Shown here piece after piece: positions 19,132 through 29,694 of a DNA stretch of 64,000 nucleotides; the stretch's first letter is position 1, and each line of letters opens with the position of its first letter. This stretch comes from Bacteroidota bacterium. GTDB taxonomy: Bacteria; Bacteroidota; Bacteroidia; UKL13-3. The stretch lies in NCBI GenBank assembly GCA_027488905.1, contig JAIYAT010000035.1, positions 124,001-188,000 on the forward strand, given 5' to 3'. The notes below the pieces were generated by a model. That model ran no database searches, was not told the DNA's origin, and was given only the letters and a program-made list of their open reading frames with translations. Made by a program: the position numbers and the translations under genes.

Positions 19132-20760
19132 ATGCTGCAAAATACTAAGATAAAATACCGCTTGTTGTTTAGTCGAATATTATTTGTTGTTTTAGTGTTT
19201 GTTTCAGCCATAATTAGTGATTCTTTTGCTCAAAATTCATTGGATACGCTGCAAAAGATGGATAAAAAATTACCTATTAATTTTCTGAATCTAAAAATCA
19301 TTTCAAATGATTCTTTTGCCAAATCAACCTTTACTAATGTTAAAAAGGCTGAAAATGCTAGTAAATTGAAGATAGCAATGGAAGGCGTGCTAACCCAAAT
19401 GGAACAAAATGGCTATCCATTTGCCAATTTTTATTTAGATTCAATGTTTGCGGATAATATTGGTTTGAACCTAAATATAAAATTCAACAGTGAGCAGCTC
19501 ATAACTTATGATAGCCTTGATATTGGAGGGACAGCTAGAATAACCAAAAGCTTTTTGCATAATTATCTTAACATAAAGGTAAATGATCCTTATAACGAAA
19601 AGCAAATCAAAAATTTAGAAGCTAGACTAAGTGAGTTGCCATATATAAAAGTAACTCGAGCACCCGGTGTTTACTTTTCTGGTAACAAGGCTAAACCTGT
19701 TTTATACTTAGAAAACAGAAAGGCAAGTTCATTTGATGGTATTATTGGTTTTGCTCCAAATAGTCAGCTTAATAATAAACTTGTTATAACTGGCGATCTA
19801 AATTTGAAGCTGTTAAATTTGGCAGGCAGTGGAAAGAATTTATCCTTATCCTTTAAAAGTTTTTTAAGTGGCTCACAAGATTTGCAAGCTCAATTCTTTT
19901 GGCCATTTTTTTTAAAAACAAAGCTTGGACTAGATTATTCATTTAAGTTATTAAGATTTGACAGTACGTATCTGGAAATATTTAATGATTTAGGATTTCA
20001 ATATTCAATAGGAGGGGGAAGTTATTTAAAGATGAACCTACAACAGCAGCAGGTTAATGTATTATCTCCAGATACGCAATATGTAAGGCAAACGGGCAAA
20101 CTACCCTTGTTTACAGACGTTAAAACCACCTATTATGGCTTAGGTGGAAAATTAATCAAGTTAGATTATGCACTTAATCCAAGGCGCGGTTATTTGTTGG
20201 AATTTGATTTTGCAACTGGATTAAAAAATATCATTGAAAACAACAGCCTAAAAGAAATAAAATTCAGCACAAGTGAGGGTGGAATTTATGATGTTTACGA
20301 TTCTATTCAGAAAAACACGATTCAATATAAATCTAATATTAATGCAGCATTTTATATTCCAATTGGGAAAAATTGGGTTTTAGCCAATCAATTGAAAACA
20401 GGTTGGGTGTATAATTCTCAGCTCTTTTTAAATGAACTTTACAGAATTGGTGGAATAAAAACTTTAAAAGGCTTTGATGAACAAAGCATATTTGCAAGTA
20501 CTTTTGCTATATTAAACATTGAAATGAAATATTTATTTCAACAAAATTCTGGATTCCTATTATTTGCGAACGGCGCTTATTATGAGAATAAAGCAAACCC
20601 TGCAAAAACCTCTGATTGGCCATATGGCATCGGAGCTGGTATGAATTTAGAAACTGGCGCTGGATTATTTACATTATACTATGCAGTTGGCAGCGAGAAA
20701 GGAAATCCACTTGCTTGGAGGTTTGCAAAAATACATTTTGGCTTATTGAACTTTTTTTAA
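19132..20760 (+). CDS. BamA/TamA-family outer membrane protein
   Basis: POTRA-like N-terminus, beta-barrel C-terminus with GGIKTLKGFDEQSIF. Confidence 0.8.
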   Translation: MLQNTKIKYRLLFSRILFVVLVFVSAIISDSFAQNSLDTLQKMDKKLPINFLNLKIISNDSFAKSTFTNVKKAENASKLKIAMEGVLTQMEQNGYPFANFYLDSMFADNIGLNLNIKFNSEQLITYDSLDIGGTARITKSFLHNYLNIKVNDPYNEKQIKNLEARLSELPYIKVTRAPGVYFSGNKAKPVLYLENRKASSFDGIIGFAPNSQLNNKLVITGDLNLKLLNLAGSGKNLSLSFKSFLSGSQDLQAQFFWPFFLKTKLGLDYSFKLLRFDSTYLEIFNDLGFQYSIGGGSYLKMNLQQQQVNVLSPDTQYVRQTGKLPLFTDVKTTYYGLGGKLIKLDYALNPRRGYLLEFDFATGLKNIIENNSLKEIKFSTSEGGIYDVYDSIQKNTIQYKSNINAAFYIPIGKNWVLANQLKTGWVYNSQLFLNELYRIGGIKTLKGFDEQSIFASTFAILNIEMKYLFQQNSGFLLFANGAYYENKANPAKTSDWPYGIGAGMNLETGAGLFTLYYAVGSEKGNPLAWRFAKIHFGLLNFF

Positions 20761-20761
20761 T

Positions 20762-21688
20762 TTGAAAAACCTACTTTCACTTTTTACCTACTTACTTTTT
20801 GGACTTAACGCATTGTTGGCTCAAACAGCTACTGTATTGCAAAAAAGTGATAGCATAAAAATCCCTGTTCAAATTAAAATACCTGAAGGAACAAACTTTT
20901 TAGATAGCTTACGAAGGGATAATAACTTGCGTAAAATGTTCTTTCTTAATGAACAAATTAGTGGGGAAGAGGTTCAAATGAATGAGTCTGAAAAGACGCG
21001 CGATTTGCCTAGGTTAAAATCCATCAGATATAGGTTACCCAAGCGTGAGAATTGGAAATTTTGGATTTTAGTTGGTTCACTTTGTTTTATTTCCTTTATA
21101 AGAATTTCTAACATAAAGCGATTTGATGAACAGTTGATGACATCAATTGATTTTAATATTGATTTGAAATTTTCAAGTGAAAAAACAGGAAGTTATTTGT
21201 TTAATCATATTGCACTGTTTGCAAACTTTTTGCTTTCATTATCTCTTTTTTGGGTCACTTATATTGAGTACCATAGTTTAGAAGAAAATGTGCAATATTC
21301 TTTTAGGCTTTGGCAACAAGTTGGAATATTGTTAGTGCTTTATGCAGGTAAATTCATTATTGGCATTGTGGTTGGTTACATTTTTGAAATGGGTAAATAT
21401 GCTCAAGTATTTCTATATAACACCCTAGTTGTAAATAATTTTTTGGGTGTGTTGCTTGTTTTTTTTAACTTATTTTATATTTATATACCAACACCTGAAA
21501 CCCTTATGGTTGTTGAGTCTATTATTTTAATTTTGATTTTTATTGCTATCATTTTCCGAACCATTAAAAATGCATTAATGAGTTTGCAAGCAGGTAATGA
21601 ACAATTAATCTACATAATTTTATACCTTTGCAGCTTGGAAATTGTGCCTTGGCTAATTTTGTTAAAGTTGTTCATCAATGGCAGGTAG
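20762..21688 (+). CDS. DUF4271-like membrane protein
   Basis: Multi-TM; conserved position upstream of hemD in Bacteroidetes. Confidence 0.65.
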   Translation: MKNLLSLFTYLLFGLNALLAQTATVLQKSDSIKIPVQIKIPEGTNFLDSLRRDNNLRKMFFLNEQISGEEVQMNESEKTRDLPRLKSIRYRLPKRENWKFWILVGSLCFISFIRISNIKRFDEQLMTSIDFNIDLKFSSEKTGSYLFNHIALFANFLLSLSLFWVTYIEYHSLEENVQYSFRLWQQVGILLVLYAGKFIIGIVVGYIFEMGKYAQVFLYNTLVVNNFLGVLLVFFNLFYIYIPTPETLMVVESIILILIFIAIIFRTIKNALMSLQAGNEQLIYIILYLCSLEIVPWLILLKLFINGR

Positions 21689-22448
21689 TGTAAAAGCGTC
21701 GAAAATAAAAAGTATATTAATTTCTCAACCTCGTCCAGAGAGTGAGAAGTCACCTTGGTTTGAACTTGAAAGAAAGTACAAGCTTAAAATGGATTTTAGG
21801 CCTTTTATTCAGGTTGAACCTATTTCTGCAAAAGAATTTAGGCAACAAAGAATAAACATCTTAGACTATACAGCCATCATTTTAAATTCTAGAAATTCTG
21901 TTGACCATTTCTTTAGAATGTGCACTGAGATGAAGCAAGAAATGCCTGCAGAAATGAAATACTTTTGCGTAAATGAAAGTATTGCAAATTATCTTGCTAA
22001 ATACATACAAGTTAGAAAGCGTAAAATATTTGTTGGCAAGGGCACAGAAATGGAACTTTTCCCACTCTTCAAAAATCATTTAACAGAAAAATATCTTTTT
22101 GCATGTAGTGATTGGAGAAAGCAAGACATCGAAAAATTCATGAAGAAAAGTAAAATCGAGTTTAAAGAAGGATACTTTTATAAGATAAAATCTTCCGACT
22201 TAAGCGATTTAACTCATGTAAATTACGATATCATCGCATTTTTTAGTCCAGCAGATATTCGTTCACTTTTCGAGAATTTTCCAGAGTTCAAACAAAATAA
22301 AACATTGATAGCAGGGTTTGGAGCCACCACTATAAAAGCCATGATTGACGCGGGTTTGGTGGCAAATGTTCAAGCACCAACACCACAAACCCCATCTATG
22401 ATTATGGCCATCGATAAGCATATTGAAGCCCATAATAAAGGGATTTAA
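21678..22448 (+). CDS. hemD: Uroporphyrinogen-III synthase
   Basis: SILISQPRPESEKSPWFEL...FFSPADIRSLFENFPEF...IAGFGATTIKAMIDAGL. Confidence 0.85.
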   Translation: MAGSVKASKIKSILISQPRPESEKSPWFELERKYKLKMDFRPFIQVEPISAKEFRQQRINILDYTAIILNSRNSVDHFFRMCTEMKQEMPAEMKYFCVNESIANYLAKYIQVRKRKIFVGKGTEMELFPLFKNHLTEKYLFACSDWRKQDIEKFMKKSKIEFKEGYFYKIKSSDLSDLTHVNYDIIAFFSPADIRSLFENFPEFKQNKTLIAGFGATTIKAMIDAGLVANVQAPTPQTPSMIMAIDKHIEAHNKGI

Positions 22449-22559
22449 TGGGTGTCTAGTAATGTATAATTTTTCTTAAATTTTACACAAGGCTTCTTTT
22501 ATTGCTGATATTTTCTAAATTCGTAATTCAATACAACTAGAGAATTAACGAACTAAAGA

Positions 22560-23585
22560 ATGAAGATACCTTTTACAAAAATTATTTTTGCTACAGTTGT
22601 CCTCTTATCAGCTGTTACCTTAAAGGCTCAGCAAGACCCACATTACAGTCAATTTATGTATAATAAATTATTGTTCAATGCTGGTAATGCAGGGGCAACT
22701 GATGGGAAAATTTGCGTAAGTTTATTAAACCGTAACCAATGGGTTGGTTTTGGCGGAAAAACATATATAGGTGATGTGCCACAAGGAGATCCACCAAGAA
22801 ACCTAGTTGGTACTATTAATGCAAGCATTGGGAAAAGTCAAAAGCTTGGCGTTGGGGTAACCATTGTAAATGATGTGCTAGGATTTGAACAAAATTTAGT
22901 ATTTAGAGGTGCGTTAGCCTATCGTCAGCCCATTGGCACAGGTGGAAATCTTGGAATTGGTATTGGTGTTGGACAAATGCAAAGGTCTTTAGATGGAGAC
23001 AAATTGAAAGCAATTGATCCAACTGACCCTTTGGTGCCAAAAGGTGTTGTTAAAGGAACGGCCTTAGACCTTGATTTCGGTTTATATTATACTCAAGCTA
23101 ATTTGTTTGGTTTGGTTGATAATTTTTATGCTGGGCTTTCTGCCACACATTTAAACCAGAATACAATAACATATGAATGGGGAACTTCAACAGTTGGGGG
23201 AAGAGCAACAGTAGATTCTAAACTTCACTATTATTTTGTAACCGGTGCAGATTATGATTTAGGAAATGGTTTGGTATTGAACCCAAATGTGTTAGTGAAA
23301 AAAGATCCAGGAAAAATACAAGCAGATATCAATTGTATGGCAATATTGAACCAAAGTATCAAAGGTGGTTTAACATGGAGACCAATGGATGCAGTTGTTA
23401 TTTTGGCTGGCTATGAATTCCCTAAATTCCCTTTATTTGCTGGATATTCCTATGATTTAACCACAACTAAAATCCTTAATTACTCTTCAGGATCACATGA
23501 AATAGTATTAAGATATTGCTTTGGGGTTAAGATTCCAGAAAGGGATAAACCTATTAGATCTAGGGTTGGACCGAGGTTCATGTAA
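22560..23585 (+). CDS. PorP/SprF family type IX secretion membrane protein
   Basis: AQQDPHYSQFMYNKLLFNAGNAGATDGKICVSLLNRNQWVGF. Confidence 0.93.
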   Translation: MKIPFTKIIFATVVLLSAVTLKAQQDPHYSQFMYNKLLFNAGNAGATDGKICVSLLNRNQWVGFGGKTYIGDVPQGDPPRNLVGTINASIGKSQKLGVGVTIVNDVLGFEQNLVFRGALAYRQPIGTGGNLGIGIGVGQMQRSLDGDKLKAIDPTDPLVPKGVVKGTALDLDFGLYYTQANLFGLVDNFYAGLSATHLNQNTITYEWGTSTVGGRATVDSKLHYYFVTGADYDLGNGLVLNPNVLVKKDPGKIQADINCMAILNQSIKGGLTWRPMDAVVILAGYEFPKFPLFAGYSYDLTTTKILNYSSGSHEIVLRYCFGVKIPERDKPIRSRVGPRFM

Positions 23586-23626
23586 TAATAATTTTTCAAA
23601 AAGTTCGTTTTTATACAAATAATTTA

Positions 23627-23668
23627 TGGCAAAACTTGGTTTATTCATATGAAATCATAATTTTGCCA
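23627..23668 (+). promoter_or_regulatory. Predicted Bacteroidetes promoter (-7 TAATTTTG) inside a nested palindrome upstream of gldK
   Basis: TAATTTTG at 23658-23665 fits TAnnTTTG; outer arms TGGCAAAA/TTTTGCCA, inner palindrome TTCATATGAA. Confidence 0.6.
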
Positions 23669-23697
23669 CATTAGCGTAACTAATATTTAACAATACG

Positions 23698-24984
23698 ATG
23701 AAGCAATTTAAGTGGTTTTTCTTCCTTTCGTTGGCTGTGGTTCTAGGAAGTTGCAGCAGTAACAATGGGGAATTAAATGGTGTTCCAGGGCGCAGCGCGT
23801 GGTTCCATCCGCAACCATTTGGTACAGTTTACATTCCTTCAGGAACAATTCATGTTGGTGCAAACGAACAAGATGTTCCTAATGCAATGATTGCACCTAA
23901 TAAGCAAATTACAGTAACAGCCTTTTACATGGATGATACTGAAATTACAAATAACGAATACCGTCAATTTGTAGATGAAATCTTGGATTCAATCGTGCGT
24001 GAAAAATTAGGAGACAAATTTTATGTTCCTTTGATTGACCCAATCACCGAAGAAGAGATGGAAGGTCATGCCATTGATTACAGATTAAAAATTGAAACCG
24101 AAGATTTAAAAAGCGGTGAAATCAATGATTTGTATTATCAAGGTAATGAAATTTACTACCGTACTAAGCAAATAGACGTTAGAAAACTCAAATATCGCTA
24201 CGACTATGTAGATTATAGAGCAGCTGCTTTGTTACATAAGCAAGATGCCTACAAGCATAGCAGAGCCGAATTCAAAAAAGAAGAGGTAGTAGAGGTTTAT
24301 CCTGATACACTAGTATTTATGCGTGATTTTACTTACGCTTATAATGAGCCAATTTCTACAATGTATTACTGGCATCCAAAATATGATGATTATCCAGTGG
24401 TAGGTGTAAATTGGAAGCAAGCGCGTGCATTCTGTCATTGGAGAACTTTCCATTTGAATGCTTCTTATGCTGAAAATGGCGAAAATTTGGTTACAGCATT
24501 TAGATTACCAACCGAATATGAGTGGGAATACGCAGCAAGAGGAGGAAGAGATCAAACAATGTATCCTTGGGGTGGACCTTATGTGCGCAATGCTAAAGGT
24601 TGTGCTTTAGCTAACTTTAAACCAGGTCGTGGTGATTACGGCGCGGATGGTGGAGTTTATCCAATTCGTGTAGCATCTTACTTCCCTAATGATTATGGTT
24701 TATATGACATGAGCGGTAATGTGGCAGAATGGACTATTTCAGCTTTTGCAGAGTCTGGTCACTTATTTTCACATGATTTAAACTCAGACTACCAGTATGA
24801 CGCTAAAGATGAGGATAAAGAAACTTTAAAAAGAAAAGTACTACGTGGAGGTTCATGGAAAGATATTGCACATTATATCAGCAATGGTTCTAGAACTTAT
24901 GAATATCAAGATAGCTGCAATTCTTACACTGGTTTCCGTTGTGTAATGAGTTATGTAGGTCGCTCTAACAGAGACAAAAAGTAA
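23698..24984 (+). CDS. gldK: Gliding motility / T9SS lipoprotein GldK
   Basis: Lipobox; formylglycine-generating-enzyme-like domain; followed by gldL, gldM, gldN. Confidence 0.94.
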   Translation: MKQFKWFFFLSLAVVLGSCSSNNGELNGVPGRSAWFHPQPFGTVYIPSGTIHVGANEQDVPNAMIAPNKQITVTAFYMDDTEITNNEYRQFVDEILDSIVREKLGDKFYVPLIDPITEEEMEGHAIDYRLKIETEDLKSGEINDLYYQGNEIYYRTKQIDVRKLKYRYDYVDYRAAALLHKQDAYKHSRAEFKKEEVVEVYPDTLVFMRDFTYAYNEPISTMYYWHPKYDDYPVVGVNWKQARAFCHWRTFHLNASYAENGENLVTAFRLPTEYEWEYAARGGRDQTMYPWGGPYVRNAKGCALANFKPGRGDYGADGGVYPIRVASYFPNDYGLYDMSGNVAEWTISAFAESGHLFSHDLNSDYQYDAKDEDKETLKRKVLRGGSWKDIAHYISNGSRTYEYQDSCNSYTGFRCVMSYVGRSNRDKK

Positions 24985-25035
24985 AAATCAATCAATCAAT
25001 ATCAACTAAACTAACTAAACTAAACAATCCTAACA

Positions 25036-25830
25036 ATGAAAAACAGTTTTATGGAAAGCAAAGGCTTTAAGTCTTTCATGGCTAAAGCGTATGGTATCGG
25101 AGCAGCAATCGTAATTATCGGTGCATTATTTAAAATTCTACATTGGCCAGGTGCTGATTTCATGTTGATGGTAGGTTTATTAACTGAGGCAGCAATTTTC
25201 TTTATTTCAGCTTTCGAACCACCTCATGCAGAACCAGATTGGACATTGGTATATCCTGAATTAGCTGGATTAGAGCCAAAAGAAAAGAAGTCTTCTGCTA
25301 ATAAAGGTTCAATCACGCAACAATTAGACAAAATGTTGGAAGATGCTAAAATCGGTCCTGATTTGATTAGCAGCTTAGGAAATGGCATGCGTACTTTAAG
25401 CGAAAACGTTACAAGTATGAAAGAACTTTCTACTGCTGCAGTAGCTACAGATAATTATACTAAAAATGTACAACAAGCTGCAGATTCTTTAACTGGAATT
25501 AACACATCTTACTCTAAAGCTGTTGTAGCAATGGAAGGCATTGTTAACGCTTCAGAAGGATCTCGTGAATACGGTGCACAAATTGAAAAAATGACTAAAA
25601 ATCTTTCTTCATTGAATTCAATTTACGAATTAGAAATCGCTGAATCTAACAATCATTTAAAATCTATTAATGAATTTGTGAATGGTTTATCTAAAGTAGT
25701 TAATACTTTAAATGAAACTTCATCAAATGCGGATCAATTTAAAGGAGAAATGGATAAACTAAACAAGAACATTTCTTCGTTAAACAGTGTATACGGCAAC
25801 ATGCTTGCTGCTATGAACGTTCGCAACTAA
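25036..25830 (+). CDS. gldL: T9SS inner-membrane protein GldL
   Basis: IGALFKILHWPGADFMLMVGLLTEAAIFFISAFEPP. Confidence 0.96.
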   Translation: MKNSFMESKGFKSFMAKAYGIGAAIVIIGALFKILHWPGADFMLMVGLLTEAAIFFISAFEPPHAEPDWTLVYPELAGLEPKEKKSSANKGSITQQLDKMLEDAKIGPDLISSLGNGMRTLSENVTSMKELSTAAVATDNYTKNVQQAADSLTGINTSYSKAVVAMEGIVNASEGSREYGAQIEKMTKNLSSLNSIYELEIAESNNHLKSINEFVNGLSKVVNTLNETSSNADQFKGEMDKLNKNISSLNSVYGNMLAAMNVRN

Positions 25831-25858
25831 TTTCAAATTCATTAAATTATTTTAAAAC

Positions 25859-27409
25859 ATGGCTGGTGGTAAATTAACAGTAAGACAAAAAATGATCAAT
25901 ATGATGTATTTAGTGCTAACAGCATTGTTGGCGCTAAATGTATCAGCAGAGATCTTAAAGTCTTTTCATATGGTGGAGGTGAGCATGGATAGTGCAGGCC
26001 GAAACATTGATGAAAAGAACAAAAATACAATGGCACAAATTGAGAAGTTTCATACAGATCTTCCCAATGATACCAAAGGTACTGAAGCCTACAACAAATC
26101 AATCGAGTTAAAGAAGATTGCAGCAGATGGGGTTAAGTATTTTCAAACACTAAAGGACGAATTAATCACCACCGCTGGTGGTCGTAAAGGTTCCGATGAG
26201 TTTCCAGAAGGAGACCCTAAAGAAGAATTGGCTCAAGCTAGTAATATTGAATTACATGCCAATTTAATGATTAATCAAGGAAAAGGTTCTGAAGTTAAGG
26301 CTAAAATTAATGAGCTTAGAACTAAAATGCTAGCTATTTTACCTGCAGATAAGCAAAAAATGGTAAAATCAGACCTTTTAACCGAAGACCCTAAAGGTGG
26401 ACAAACTTGGGAATCAGAAATGTTTGAACATACGCCTTTAGCAGCTGTTGTAGCGCTTATGGCTAAAACACAAAATGACATTAAAAACACTGAGTCTCAA
26501 ATATTAGACTTACTTAAAGGTTCATTAACTGATGATGTTCAAATTGTAACAGATTTTCAAGCACAAATTATACCTACAAGTGGAACTTATATTACATTAG
26601 GGAATAAATATGAAGCTGAAATTTTCTTAGCTGCGTCAAGTAGCAGAAGTGAAGCTGATATTACCGTTAATGGTTCTAAAATTACTTCAGAAAAGGGAAT
26701 TGGTAAATATACCATGACTGCAACAAGAGAAGGTATCAATAAGTTTAAGGCGGTTATTTCAACAGTAAATAGCAGTGGTCAAAAGAAAACTTATGAAAAA
26801 GAAGGTGAGTTTTTTGCCTTAGCGCCGATAGCAGTTATTTCTGCTACAAAAATGAATGCTGTATATATTGGTTTAGAAAATCCTATTGCCGTTTCAGTTC
26901 CAGGTGTTGGAGCAAATAAAGTAAATGTTTCTTGTACAGCAGGAGGTACTTTGAAAAAGAAAAAGGATGGAGAATTTGACTTATTAGTAGATGGTTCTCA
27001 ACGTACCATTACAATTACAGCATCAGTAGATGGAAAGACAATGGGAATAAAAGAATATCGTGTTCGTCAAGTTCCAAAGCCTACGATTATGTTAGGTTCT
27101 ATAGATGGGTCATCTCCAACAGTAACAATGGGTCAAATTAAATCTTCAAACTTTGTTTTGACTGTGTTAAAAGATTTTGTTTTTGAAGGAGTTAAATATA
27201 CACCAACTGATTGGAACTTAGTTTATAAACCTAAAAATGGTCAGGCCTCTGTAGAAAAAGGAAATAGTGAGCAATTGACGCCAAGAGCAAAATCTATGTT
27301 AAATTCTGCAAGACCTGGTGATCTTTATATCTTAATGGGTATTAAAGCTAAAGGACCTGCTGGTGTTGTGCCTGTGCCAGGGTCTTTAGCTGTGGAAATT
27401 AGAAATTAA
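25859..27409 (+). CDS. gldM: T9SS/gliding protein GldM
   Basis: MAGGKLTVRQKMINMMYLVLTALLALNVSAEILKSF. Confidence 0.96.
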   Translation: MAGGKLTVRQKMINMMYLVLTALLALNVSAEILKSFHMVEVSMDSAGRNIDEKNKNTMAQIEKFHTDLPNDTKGTEAYNKSIELKKIAADGVKYFQTLKDELITTAGGRKGSDEFPEGDPKEELAQASNIELHANLMINQGKGSEVKAKINELRTKMLAILPADKQKMVKSDLLTEDPKGGQTWESEMFEHTPLAAVVALMAKTQNDIKNTESQILDLLKGSLTDDVQIVTDFQAQIIPTSGTYITLGNKYEAEIFLAASSSRSEADITVNGSKITSEKGIGKYTMTATREGINKFKAVISTVNSSGQKKTYEKEGEFFALAPIAVISATKMNAVYIGLENPIAVSVPGVGANKVNVSCTAGGTLKKKKDGEFDLLVDGSQRTITITASVDGKTMGIKEYRVRQVPKPTIMLGSIDGSSPTVTMGQIKSSNFVLTVLKDFVFEGVKYTPTDWNLVYKPKNGQASVEKGNSEQLTPRAKSMLNSARPGDLYILMGIKAKGPAGVVPVPGSLAVEIRN

Positions 27410-27426
27410 TTGAAAATTTGTAAGCA

Positions 27427-28263
27427 ATGAAAAGAATATTTGGAATCTTAGTTTTGATAGTACTTGCTTTGCCTTCTATGGCACAAGGTGTATATGATGA
27501 TTTTATATACAACAGACAAGCAGTATCTGAGCGTAAGGTTATTCCATGGCCTTACCTTCGTGAAGCAGATGTAATGTATGCAAAGCGTGTTGTAAGAATG
27601 ATTGATGTGAGAGAAAAAACCAATCAACCCATGGCTTGGCCTAAAAACCCTTTAAGTATAGTTTTATACAATGCTGTAAAAAAGGGCGAATTGGTTCCAT
27701 ATCGTGATGATTCATTGGCCACGCAAATGTCAATTGAAGAGTTCTTAGCGCTTGGAACTGACACGGAATATGTAGAAGTTCCAATTGATCCAGAAGATCC
27801 TACTTTTACTAAATTAGATACTATTGTAAATCCAATGATTCCTGAACTTAGAATCACTAAGTTTAGAATTGTAGAAGATTGGATTTTTGACAAGAAACAT
27901 TCACAAATGTTTGTTCGTATAGTTTCTATTTCGCCACAGTATAGAGTAACGCTTGGTGGAGTAGATTTAGGAGAACAAGATTTGTGTGTATTTAAGTATC
28001 ATTCATCTGATGGAAACGACTTAAGACACTTCTTAATTAATTTTGAAGTATTTAACAGACAAAATGATGCAGCAAGGTTAACCTATGACGATTGGTTTGA
28101 GCAGCGCCTTTTTAATGGTTACATTATTAAGGAAGCTAATCAACAAGATATGTATATTCGTCAATATGCTGAATTTAAAGATAATGGTGTTGCAGCATTA
28201 CTTGAAGGTGAAAGAATTAAACAAGAGCTTTTTGAAAAAGAGCACGACCTTTGGGAGTATTAA
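27427..28263 (+). CDS. gldN: T9SS/gliding protein GldN
   Basis: DVMYAKRVVRMIDVREKTNQPMAWPKNPL; synteny. Confidence 0.94.
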   Translation: MKRIFGILVLIVLALPSMAQGVYDDFIYNRQAVSERKVIPWPYLREADVMYAKRVVRMIDVREKTNQPMAWPKNPLSIVLYNAVKKGELVPYRDDSLATQMSIEEFLALGTDTEYVEVPIDPEDPTFTKLDTIVNPMIPELRITKFRIVEDWIFDKKHSQMFVRIVSISPQYRVTLGGVDLGEQDLCVFKYHSSDGNDLRHFLINFEVFNRQNDAARLTYDDWFEQRLFNGYIIKEANQQDMYIRQYAEFKDNGVAALLEGERIKQELFEKEHDLWEY

Positions 28264-28280
28264 TATTTAAAATTTTCATG

Positions 28281-28319
28281 AAAAGGGGGTTGCTTATTTT
28301 AAGTAACCCCCTTTTTTTA
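28281..28319 (+). terminator. Rho-independent terminator after gldN
   Basis: AAAAGGGGGTTGCTTA...TAAGTAACCCCCTTTTTTT. Confidence 0.92.
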
Positions 28320-28401
28320 TTCTTATTTTTTTCTTAATGTTGATAGCTTGTGGATACTAATTTCCCTGTTTTTACTTACTTTGCTTAGATAAATTGATAC
28401 A

Positions 28402-29694
28402 GTGACTGAATCGGAATTAAAAATTGCCTACTTTATTAAACACTATTTGTTTAGCCATAACGAATTATGTGTTGCGGGTATAGGTAGGTTTGTTTGTGAG
28501 GTTTCTGATTTTATGGTTGATCCAATTTCTAAAATTGTTTCACCAAAGAAAAAAAGTATTAATTTTTCTCAAGGAGATTTTGAAACTACGCCTGACTTCA
28601 TTACTTTTTTAAAGGATTATAGTAATATTAGTTACCTAGAGGATAAGTTAAATTTATTTGGACTTTCTTTAAGAGCAGCTATACTGCCAGGTAAGCGATT
28701 TGAAATAGATGGTTTTGGTTATTTTAAATTCAATATTTTAGGTGAATTGGATTTTGAACCTATAAAGAATTTAAGTTTTGAAAAATCATCATTCGGACTA
28801 GATACTGTGCATTTTGCTGCAAATTTACATAAGGTTAAACGAATGGATGTTAGCCTTGAAGATGAAGAAGATGCAGCTTTAACTCAGATGCGCGAATCTG
28901 CTTTGAAGGAGTTAAAAGTGATGTTGGATCAAGCTAAAATTTCTGAAAGTGTAAATGAAAGAAAAAGTAGCAAATTGTTTCCAGTAATTACTACCGTTTT
29001 AATTCTGATTTTATTGGTAAATCTTGGTTTGTATTTATACAGCGGACCAGTTGATCATTTAAAAACCCAAGTAGCCACCATGGGTGTTTTTGGGAAGACT
29101 GGAGAAGTTATTGAAAGTACAGTGAGTGAATCTTTAAAAGTTGATTCAATTCTACCTGAAGAGAAGTCAATTTCTAAAGAAAGTATAATAATTGAAGATT
29201 TAACGCAATTGCCTATTCATGTCGCATTAACCTTTCATAAAGATTCATTTTATTTTGATAGCTTAGACTATAGCGTTTTTGATTTGGTTCAAACCAAAAT
29301 TACTACAGCTGAACCACAAACGATAATAGTACAAGAAAACATTAAAAACGATGTTGTTATTAAACAAAAGGAAGAAGTAACTCGAAAAGTTGAGAGCCAA
29401 CCATTGCTTATAGAAGATGAGGAAATTGAAATTGTCAATGTGGATGCCTCAGTAAATAATATTTCAGCTGGGTTTTATGTTATTGCAGGTGCTTTTAAGG
29501 AAGAAGACAATGCAAAAAATTTAACCGTCAAATTAAGAAAAAATAGCTTTAAAGAAGCTGTTTCCGTTAAACCAGAACAATATCCATTTCATTTGGTTGC
29601 TTATGTTAAAAAGGTCAGTTTAGACAAAGCAAAGTCCGCAGCCGAACAAATAAAGCTTTCTGGTAAAAATGTTTGGATATACGCAGCAAATTAA
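28402..29694 (+). CDS. HU-CCDC81-like plus TM plus SPOR domain protein
   Basis: N-terminal bacterial HU-like repeats, TM, C-terminal GFYVIAGAFKEEDNAKNLTVKLRK (SPOR). Confidence 0.8.
   Translation: MTESELKIAYFIKHYLFSHNELCVAGIGRFVCEVSDFMVDPISKIVSPKKKSINFSQGDFETTPDFITFLKDYSNISYLEDKLNLFGLSLRAAILPGKRFEIDGFGYFKFNILGELDFEPIKNLSFEKSSFGLDTVHFAANLHKVKRMDVSLEDEEDAALTQMRESALKELKVMLDQAKISESVNERKSSKLFPVITTVLILILLVNLGLYLYSGPVDHLKTQVATMGVFGKTGEVIESTVSESLKVDSILPEEKSISKESIIIEDLTQLPIHVALTFHKDSFYFDSLDYSVFDLVQTKITTAEPQTIIVQENIKNDVVIKQKEEVTRKVESQPLLIEDEEIEIVNVDASVNNISAGFYVIAGAFKEEDNAKNLTVKLRKNSFKEAVSVKPEQYPFHLVAYVKKVSLDKAKSAAEQIKLSGKNVWIYAAN

Noticed and set aside
24985-25035. ATCAATCAAT / AACTAAACTAACTAAAC low-complexity leader between gldK and gldL
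   Set aside because: A-rich unstructured leaders are common before Bacteroidetes genes; too simple to claim a function.
21820-29286. Active avoidance of the iterated motif in the porP-gldN block
   Set aside because: No exact site occurs across about 7.5 kb, but with about 24 sites in 64 kb such a gap is not convincing by itself.
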